In this document: in pieces, positions 6,371-11,188 of the stretch
Position numbering within the stretch: position 1 is the first letter of the stretch
Layout: each line of letters begins with the position of its first letter
Source of the DNA: Methanobacteriota archaeon
Lineage (GTDB): Archaea > Halobacteriota > Methanocellia > Methanocellales > Methanocellaceae
Reading direction: 5' to 3'
Length of the DNA: 11,188 nt
Assembly (NCBI GenBank): GCA_023436075.1
Contig: JAEZKS010000299.1
Location: 1-11,188 of the forward strand
Notes under the pieces: generated by a model
What the model saw: the letters and a program-made list of their open reading frames with translations, nothing else
Databases searched by the model: none
What the model was told of the DNA's origin: nothing
Translations under genes and position numbers: made by a program

Positions 6371-6889
6371 TCAGGCCTGCTCGTGCCGTTCATCGCAGGT
6401 CTTCGCAGCACATCGTGTCCGGTTACGCTTGTCCTTCGGGTCGAACAGCCCCAGGTTGACGTCGCCGGCTTTCACGCCCTTCGCATAGTCGACGACCGTC
6501 GGCTCCGAGCGGATGTAGAGCCCTTCGTACATCTCGAACGGGAACGGGAGCGCCTTCTCGCCGGCGGACCTGATCTTCTCGATGGCGTCGAGGTCGTTGA
6601 TCTCGATCCAGATACGCCCCACCTGGACGGTCAGCTCGACCTTCTCGCCCTTTATATTCAGGTATTTCTTCTTTACGGCCCCGTATCTGAGATCAAGCAG
6701 GTCTTCCGGGTTCTCCGCCGGCAGGCGGGGGCCGTAGACGACCATCCGAAGGATGCCAGGGATGGCGTTCAGCTCGTCCAGCAGCTTCTGGGCAGTCTCG
6801 ACGTTCAGCACGCGCTGGGGGAAGATCTCCACCTGCATGTGCCCGTTATCGTTGGTCTTTCCTGTGATTGGCTTGTTGAATCTCGACAT
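6371..6889 (-). CDS. mcrD: McrD, methyl-coenzyme M reductase operon protein D, outside an mcr operon
   Basis: The 172-residue product fits McrD throughout: MQVEIFPQRVLNVETAQKLL (18-37), ILRMVVYGPRLP (46-57), VELTVQVGRIWIEI (84-97), LPFPFEMYEGLYIRSEP (114-130), TVVDYAKG and a late GLFDPKDK (147-154). McrD is not a subunit of the catalytic MCR complex; it is an assembly-linked protein that associates with MCR and is normally encoded between mcrB and mcrC. Here it is alone, 20 nt after the YtcJ-like gene, with GGAGG 7 nt before the ATG. In-frame upstream codons overlap that hydrolase and are not used. The C-terminus ends RCAAKTCDERHEQA, with two cysteines (C160, C165) that may deserve attention. 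It is likely a second, specialised copy under the operator promoter at 9409-9496. Confidence 0.92.
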   Translation of the reverse strand: MSRFNKPITGKTNDNGHMQVEIFPQRVLNVETAQKLLDELNAIPGILRMVVYGPRLPAENPEDLLDLRYGAVKKKYLNIKGEKVELTVQVGRIWIEINDLDAIEKIRSAGEKALPFPFEMYEGLYIRSEPTVVDYAKGVKAGDVNLGLFDPKDKRNRTRCAAKTCDERHEQA

Positions 6890-6909
6890 TCCTGTGCCTC
6901 CTTTATTGC

Positions 6910-8517
6910 CTACGCGATCAAATCCTGTTTCGCCTGACGTGAATACACTTTCATTCCGTTCTTCCATGTCTCGGCCACGACCGGTGGATTCGCCGGATCC
7001 AGGTCGCCGTCCAGGATCACCAGATCGGCGACCAGACCCTTCTTCAGCATTCCGCGCTCCTGCTCCTGCCCGCCCGCGTATGCGGACCCGGCGGTGTATA
7101 TCCAGAGCCATTGCTCTAAAGACATCGTCTGCTCCGGGAACAGTACCATACCCGTGCCAATGTTCATAGTGGCGCCCATAATCGAGGACCTGATGGGGTC
7201 GCGGCCGTCAAAGTATCCGCCCGGATCGTCGCTGGAACCCGCCAGGACCACCCCACCTTCCAGCAGATCGCGGAGGGCGAACCACTTCATGCCCTCGAAG
7301 GACACCTGTTTCAGCGCCTGCGCGGTCACGAGCAAACAGGGCTGAACCGCGCTGCATCCGCCCATCGATGCCAGGCGCTTGATCTGTGCATCGCTAAGCA
7401 GAAACATGTGCTCCAGGCGGGGCCGCAGCTCCAGCCCTGGCGGGGCAATTCTTGCTGCATCTTCGAAAGCCACAAGCGCTTCTTCGACAGCCAGATTCCC
7501 GATGGCGTGGACGCAAACGCGGAAACCTCGCCGAGTGGCCTCGATCAGCGTATTCTTGAAATCGGTCCGCGGCAGACCCAAAGTATAATCCTGGCCCTGT
7601 ATCCGGCCGCCAAGGCTTATCGTGCCCGATACGCCACCGTCCGCGAACAGCTTAACCGGCCCGATGCGGAGCATCTCGTCGCCCGTGCCGGTTACCGGGC
7701 CGTCCAGCCTGCCGCTTATGCCATTATCGACCAAGGTCTCGCCGTGCGGCATCATGAGCACGGACACGGGCAGCCGGCGTTCCGCGTGCAGCAGGCGATA
7801 AGCTGCCTCCGCCGCAGGCGTAACACCCGGATCATGGACAGCGGTAATGCCGAATGCCAGCAATTCTCCGGCCCGTTCCTCGATGCGGCCTGCATAATCG
7901 CCTGTGCTGTGCTCCAGTGCCAGCCGGAATACCGGAACCTGCGCGTTCTCCCACAGTATCCCTGTAGGTACGCCATCGGCATCGCGATCGATCTTCCCGC
8001 ATCTCGGATCAGGATTCAGCCGGTCAATGCCTGCCAGCTCCAGCGCCCTGGTGTTGGCGAGGCTTTTATGGAACGAATGCTGGATTAGCAGGATCGGCCT
8101 GTCGATCCCCAGGCCGTCCAGATCTTGCCTGGACAACGCAGGCCCTCCGGTCCCTGCATCGACCCAGTAGTAGCCGATAAGCCAGCCCTGGCCAGGATGG
8201 TCCGAAGCATGCCTGTGCACCGCTTCGAGAATCGCCTCTTTCGTCGTCAGGCCCCTCAAGTTCGCCCATTCGGGCATGAAACAGCCGAACGACAGGTGGT
8301 TGTGAGCATCGATGAAGCCTGGCAGTAGCGTCCGGCCGCCCAGATCGATGATCTCTGCATCAGGGTACGACTGGAGGATGGTTTTGCTACCGACGCCCGC
8401 TATGCGGCCGCCAGAGATGACCAACACCTCAGCTCCCGCATTCTCTGGGTCCATCGTCATGATCCGACCATCGACAAAAGCGATAGCCGATGCTATGTTT
8501 GTAGTTGCTTTCCTCAT
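6910..8517 (-). CDS. YtcJ-like metal-dependent amidohydrolase (Amidohydro_3 family)
   Basis: The 535-residue protein shows the order typical of this family. An N-terminal beta-sandwich part (FVDGRIMTMDPENAGAEVLV) leads to LPGFIDAHNHL with H72 and H74. Then come HSFHKSLANTRALELAGI, VKLFADGGVSG with the bridging-lysine candidate K289, VCVHAIGN (H338), RLEHMF (H370) and AGSSDDPGG with the catalytic aspartate candidate D430 or D431. The C-terminal KKGLVADLVILDGD closes the sandwich domain. Members hydrolyse C-N bonds of amides or cyclic amides; the substrate here is unknown. There is no signal peptide, so it is cytoplasmic. GGAG precedes the ATG by 8 nt. It lies 61 nt after flavoprotein 1 and 20 nt before mcrD, consistent with one operon. 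Confidence 0.92.
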   Translation of the reverse strand: MRKATTNIASAIAFVDGRIMTMDPENAGAEVLVISGGRIAGVGSKTILQSYPDAEIIDLGGRTLLPGFIDAHNHLSFGCFMPEWANLRGLTTKEAILEAVHRHASDHPGQGWLIGYYWVDAGTGGPALSRQDLDGLGIDRPILLIQHSFHKSLANTRALELAGIDRLNPDPRCGKIDRDADGVPTGILWENAQVPVFRLALEHSTGDYAGRIEERAGELLAFGITAVHDPGVTPAAEAAYRLLHAERRLPVSVLMMPHGETLVDNGISGRLDGPVTGTGDEMLRIGPVKLFADGGVSGTISLGGRIQGQDYTLGLPRTDFKNTLIEATRRGFRVCVHAIGNLAVEEALVAFEDAARIAPPGLELRPRLEHMFLLSDAQIKRLASMGGCSAVQPCLLVTAQALKQVSFEGMKWFALRDLLEGGVVLAGSSDDPGGYFDGRDPIRSSIMGATMNIGTGMVLFPEQTMSLEQWLWIYTAGSAYAGGQEQERGMLKKGLVADLVILDGDLDPANPPVVAETWKNGMKVYSRQAKQDLIA

Positions 8518-8578
8518 AGGGTAACTCCTCTTACAATTGGCTCTGATTATTTTGGGCTGGCAATCGCCGCCATGGCAT

Positions 8579-9346
8579 TCAGTGCATACAGCCTAACTCG
8601 AACAGCATCTCGCCGCTCCATTCTCTCCGGACATCGGATGCCCTGACCTCTGGCCCTCTCCGGGACGCTTCAGTCCGGCCATCGCACGCCATGGTGGTCG
8701 ACGATTGCCTGACCAGCCTCCGGTAATCCCGCGCGAGCCCGCGTCCTGCCACCCGTGCGATTGCGATGATCTCGTCGTCCAGGACGCCCTCCGGCAGCGC
8801 CCCGCGGACGGTAGCCCTGACGGGGCCGGTGATGGATCCCGCCAGCTCGGGAAACGTGTTGTAGCAGATGGCTTTGAGATGGGTCAGGACCGGGTAGAAG
8901 TCGTCGATCTCCCAGAAGCCGCAGCCCGAGACGACCACCACCTTTCGGAGCCTGACAGCTTCGTGGGTCGTGTGGACCGCGTGCTCATAGGGATCGCCAT
9001 TGAATTCTCGGGCCGTTTCCAGCCGTTCATGCAGCCGCGTCATGGGCTCCGTGACGCCCGCCTTCCCTGTGAATCCGTTGAAGTACAGGGGCGATGCGAG
9101 GACGAGAACATCAGCCTGCCCGATTTTCGAACGAAGCCACCGCACGTCGTCGAAGGCCATGCAGTTGCCCGGCGTCCGCACCGTGCAGTTGAGGTTCCCG
9201 CAGCAGGGGAAGATGAGCAGGTCGCGCGAGTAGTACATCTCCACTTCCGCCCCTGCATCTTTCAAGCCTTCTATGTACGGGTCCAGGAGCAGCGAGATCA
9301 CGCCCCATTCCTTCTCCGGGCTAGTGTTGATGGCGATTACCTTCAT
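8579..9346 (-). CDS. NADPH-dependent FMN reductase-like flavoprotein with Cys motif (flavoprotein 1)
   Basis: The 255-residue protein has the flavodoxin-like pattern MKVIAINTSPEKEWGVISLL (FMN-phosphate loop), ADVLVLASPLYFNGFTG (78-94) and VVVVSGCGFWEIDDF (136-150). Residues 47-67 hold PCCGNLNC and TPGNCMAFDD with C48, C49, C54 and C62. This corresponds to the C-x-GC-xx-C...PGxC-x-DD segment of methanogen iron-sulfur flavoproteins and related reductases, so a cluster or redox-active thiols are possible. The spacing is not the strict Isf motif. Such proteins pass electrons from ferredoxin or NAD(P)H to quinones, O2 or peroxide. The C-terminal 40 residues are an unusual charged extension. GGAG lies 8 nt before the ATG. 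It heads the operon with the YtcJ-like gene and mcrD, behind a roughly 110-nt leader with four operator sites. Confidence 0.9.
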   Translation of the reverse strand: MKVIAINTSPEKEWGVISLLLDPYIEGLKDAGAEVEMYYSRDLLIFPCCGNLNCTVRTPGNCMAFDDVRWLRSKIGQADVLVLASPLYFNGFTGKAGVTEPMTRLHERLETAREFNGDPYEHAVHTTHEAVRLRKVVVVSGCGFWEIDDFYPVLTHLKAICYNTFPELAGSITGPVRATVRGALPEGVLDDEIIAIARVAGRGLARDYRRLVRQSSTTMACDGRTEASRRGPEVRASDVRREWSGEMLFELGCMH

Positions 9347-9408
9347 GGGTTACGCTCCTGTTTCATTGCCTCTGTGCAGATTGCGTTTGCTTCATCTGGA
9401 TCACCGTT

Positions 9409-9496
9409 CAACCATCAGTTATTGAAAAACTTAAAGTTATTTTTTAACCAATAGTTATCAAGTAACTAATGGTTATATTATTATTTAAACGTTTGG
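9409..9496 (-). promoter_or_regulatory. Promoter of the flavoprotein 1-ytcJ-mcrD operon with four phased TAACC-type operator sites
   Basis: The minus-strand TATA box TTTAAATA is at 9482-9489 with BRE CCAAACG upstream. Plus-strand 13-bp sites are TAACTAATGGTTA (9463-9475), TAACCAATAGTTA (9445-9457), the more degenerate AAACTTAAAGTTA (9427-9439, still palindromic AACTT-A-AAGTT) and CAACCATCAGTTA (9409-9421). They start exactly 18 bp apart, the first 6 bp from the TATA box. The inferred start near 9458 falls between sites one and two. The design, with a weak third site, copies that of rpl44e. Confidence 0.78.
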
Positions 9497-9584
9497 CAAT
9501 GGCGAAAAATCGCATATCGTGCAGGCACTGTTGCCGGAACGGTCCGGCACATTCCCCGGCGCAGGCGGGCTACAGGAGTACTGC

Positions 9585-9594
9585 AAAAAGAGAG
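9585..9594 (-). terminator. Possible T-run terminator after TetR3
   Basis: The minus-strand CTCTCTTTTTG lies about 40 nt after the TetR3 stop. Archaeal termination commonly uses short T-runs without a strong hairpin. The run is short, so the call is weak. The rest of 9497-9630 shows nothing else. Confidence 0.3.
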
Positions 9595-9630
9595 TTTAGG
9601 ACATCCGTGTTGGCAGGCCGACTACCTGTA

Positions 9631-10380
9631 TTACATCTTACTCTGTTTTTCCCGGTTCCCCAGCATCAGACCCATGAAGTCCCCGATGTCCCTGGCGAAG
9701 TTCGCCCGGGCGACGCCATGCTTTTCGAGCCCGGCAGCCAGGTCCGGCCTCATCCTCGGCAGGCTTTCCAGCAACATGGTAAATACCGTAGCTGTCTCGA
9801 CGGGGTCCAGGTCCTGCCTGAACTTTCCCTCCATCATACCCGATCTGATTGCATTGCACATCAGCACGAATATCCCTTGATTGAGCTCGAAGATCTGCCG
9901 GGCAACACTGTTGCTCGCCCAGTTGGCCGCCATGTCCACGTTCTTCCAGAACTTCGGCCCGGAGTCTACCACCGGGAGCAGGGATTCGGACAGCTCGTCC
10001 GGGTGCACGACGCCGTCGAGGTTGAACCGCCCTGAATAGAAATAATTGTAGGCCAGGTTGTAATCGGGGTACTTCTTGGCGAACGAGACGTACGCATGCC
10101 CGATCTCCCACAGCCTGTCGAAGCCGGTCTTCGCGTTCTTCTCCCTCTCCCGCACCATCTCGTTCAGGATAACGACGCCACGCAGGACCACGGTGAAATA
10201 CAGCGATTCCTTATCTTTGAAATACAGATAGAGCGTCGCCTTGTTGAGCTCGGCCTGCTTCGCGATGTCGTCCATGGTGACGCTGTCGTACCCGCGGGCA
10301 AAAAACAGCTTCTCAGCGGCGGCGATGATGTCTTTACGCCTCTGTTCCTTTTCTCGTTCCTTCCGCTCAGCAATGGACAA
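9631..10380 (-). CDS. TetR/AcrR-family transcriptional regulator (TetR3), TTG start
   Basis: The 249-residue protein starts (M)SIAERKEREKEQRRKDII, continues AAAEKLFFARGYDSVTM and the helix-turn-helix DDIAKQAELNKATLYLYFKDKESLYFTVV (about residues 37-65). It has a long helical effector domain with KYPDYNLAYNYFYSGRF. The start codon is TTG at 10380, with AGGTGA 6 nt upstream, and aligns with the starts of TetR1 and TetR2. The recognition helix differs from TetR2 (LNKATLYLYF against VPKSLLYYYF), in line with the different operator type at its promoter. The perfect operator overlapping its own transcription start suggests autorepression. The operon downstream carries the same TAACC-type sites and is its most likely target. 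Confidence 0.92.
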   Translation of the reverse strand: MSIAERKEREKEQRRKDIIAAAEKLFFARGYDSVTMDDIAKQAELNKATLYLYFKDKESLYFTVVLRGVVILNEMVREREKNAKTGFDRLWEIGHAYVSFAKKYPDYNLAYNYFYSGRFNLDGVVHPDELSESLLPVVDSGPKFWKNVDMAANWASNSVARQIFELNQGIFVLMCNAIRSGMMEGKFRQDLDPVETATVFTMLLESLPRMRPDLAAGLEKHGVARANFARDIGDFMGLMLGNREKQSKM

Positions 10381-10411
10381 TCCCGCTCACCTGCCGGGCC
10401 GCGAGCGATCT

Positions 10412-10456
10412 CAACGGCCAGTTATCCTGTAACCAATGGTTATAAGCTCATAAATT
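10412..10456 (-). promoter_or_regulatory. TetR3 promoter with two TAACC-type operator sites
   Basis: The plus-strand 13-bp site TAACCAATGGTTA (10430-10442) is palindromic apart from its central base. A weaker CAACGGCCAGTTA (10412-10424) begins exactly 18 bp away. The TATA-like AATTTATG on the minus strand is at 10449-10456, again 6 bp from the first site. The inferred start is near 10425. Confidence 0.72.
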
Positions 10457-10572
10457 CTTTTCTCCACCGCCCGGGGGCTCAGCATGTTTCAGGTGCCCGG
10501 CCTGACGGGGAGAACGGAGAGCAAAAAGAGATCATCGGGCAGGCGACGAAGGTTTCTGCCCGGTCGACCATA

Positions 10573-11188
10573 TCATTCGACTACGGCATAGGCGAACGAT
10601 AGCAGGCTGTTCACTGTCCGGTCCGCGTTCTTCCCGCGGAAATAAGCCTTCTTGTAGTCCTCGCTGGTCATGTTCCTGGCCTTCGTGAACCCCCTCCGCA
10701 CAAGGAACGCCTCAAGTGTCCCGGGCTCAATGCCGAACAGGAATGGCTCTCCCACATCCGTTACGCCCTTCTGCCAGTTCTTCCCGGCTTCCAGCTCACA
10801 GGTGCCATCGATCACTGACCTGGGTATATAATCGAAAATGATGGCGCTGCCTTTGCGGGAATTGTGCACGATGAAAGATAATATCTCATCGACAATCGCC
10901 GGGCTGAGGTACATCAAAAGCCCTTCCATGACAAAGAGCGTTTTCCGGGCCCGATCATACCCGTTGTCCACGAGGCGCAGGCCCGGATCGTCGACTTCAA
11001 GGTCGACCGGCACATACGTGACGTTATCCGATAGCGAGCCGAAGATCTCCCTGACCTTCTCCACTTTTGAACGTTGGGTGACCGGATGGTCCACCTCGAA
11101 TACCCGGACCTTTTTCAGTTCGTCTATCCGGTAGGCCCGGGTATCATATCCGGCCCCGAAAATGACCAGTTGCTCCAGACCTTCAGCC
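10573..11188 (-). CDS. SAM-dependent methyltransferase, TIGR00027 / leucine carboxyl methyltransferase-like, 5' end outside the window
   Basis: About 204 residues are visible, starting beyond the window edge. Motif I of the Rossmann fold is FGAGYDTRAYR, followed by VRVFEVDHPVTQRSKVEKV, where the acidic residue after strand 2 should bind the SAM ribose. Then come TYVPVDLEVDD (motif II area), KTLFVMEGLLMYLSP (typical motif of this family) and IIFDYIPRSVIDG. Family members are usually 260-300 residues, so roughly 60-90 residues are missing at the N-terminus. The methyl acceptor is not known; relatives methylate carboxyl or hydroxyl groups in protein or small-molecule substrates. It ends 192 nt upstream of TetR3, and no operator of the 13-bp family is seen for it in the window. 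Confidence 0.87.
   Translation of the reverse strand, partial: AEGLEQLVIFGAGYDTRAYRIDELKKVRVFEVDHPVTQRSKVEKVREIFGSLSDNVTYVPVDLEVDDPGLRLVDNGYDRARKTLFVMEGLLMYLSPAIVDEILSFIVHNSRKGSAIIFDYIPRSVIDGTCELEAGKNWQKGVTDVGEPFLFGIEPGTLEAFLVRRGFTKARNMTSEDYKKAYFRGKNADRTVNSLLSFAYAVVE

Noticed and set aside
6371..7111. Extended McrD with a 74-residue N-terminal extension
   Set aside because: The extension overlaps the YtcJ-like coding sequence and is Arg/Gly-rich; GGAGG marks the ATG at 6889.
1..11188. CRISPR array, tRNA, rRNA or insertion sequence
   Set aside because: No repeat-spacer pattern, cloverleaf, rRNA block or transposase was seen. The phased 13-bp repeats are confined to promoters and are operators, not CRISPR repeats.

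Overview
The window looks like a GC-rich chromosomal segment of a methanogenic archaeon. Two genes belong to families tied to methanogenesis: a formylmethanofuran dehydrogenase subunit A (FwdA/FmdA) and an McrD protein. A zinc-ribbon ribosomal protein L44e is present, and the promoters are archaeal (purine-rich BRE plus TATA box about 27 bp before the inferred start). Methanocellales or a related GC-rich Methanomicrobia lineage is my best guess, not a proof. All supported genes lie on the minus strand, so transcription runs from high to low coordinates.

Layout in transcription order. (1) 10573-11188: TIGR00027-type SAM methyltransferase, cut by the window edge. (2) 9631-10380: TetR regulator 'TetR3' with a two-site operator promoter. 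(3) 9346 down to 6371: probable operon of a Cys-motif NADPH-dependent FMN reductase-like flavoprotein, a YtcJ-type amidohydrolase and a stand-alone mcrD, behind a four-site operator promoter. (4) 5586-6263: a second flavoprotein paralogue that has lost the Cys motif. (5) 4935-5312: C-terminal remnant of an ACMSD-like amidohydrolase. (6) 4775 down to 1960: 'TetR2' with a three-site operator, then a stand-alone fwdA and a small overlapping ORF. (7) 1070-1789: 'TetR1'. (8) 879 down to 1: rpl44e behind a four-site operator promoter, then a broken MFS drug-efflux gene.

The strongest novel signal is regulatory. Four promoters carry 13-bp palindromic operators repeated at a fixed 18- or 19-bp period, the first always exactly 6 bp downstream of the TATA box. 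They come in two types that differ mainly at positions 2 and 12: TGACCnATGGTCA (rpl44e, TetR2-fwdA) and TAACCnATGGTTA (TetR3, flavoprotein-amidohydrolase-mcrD). The rpl44e and flavoprotein promoters also share an identical 14-bp BRE/TATA block. This looks like a duplicated TetR/operator module that split into two specificities. The genes under it are spare subunits of the first (Fwd) and last (Mcr) enzymes of methanogenesis, a ribosomal E-site protein, flavin reductases and a drug-pump remnant. I infer an inducible response, perhaps to an inhibitor or redox stress; the inducer and function are unknown.
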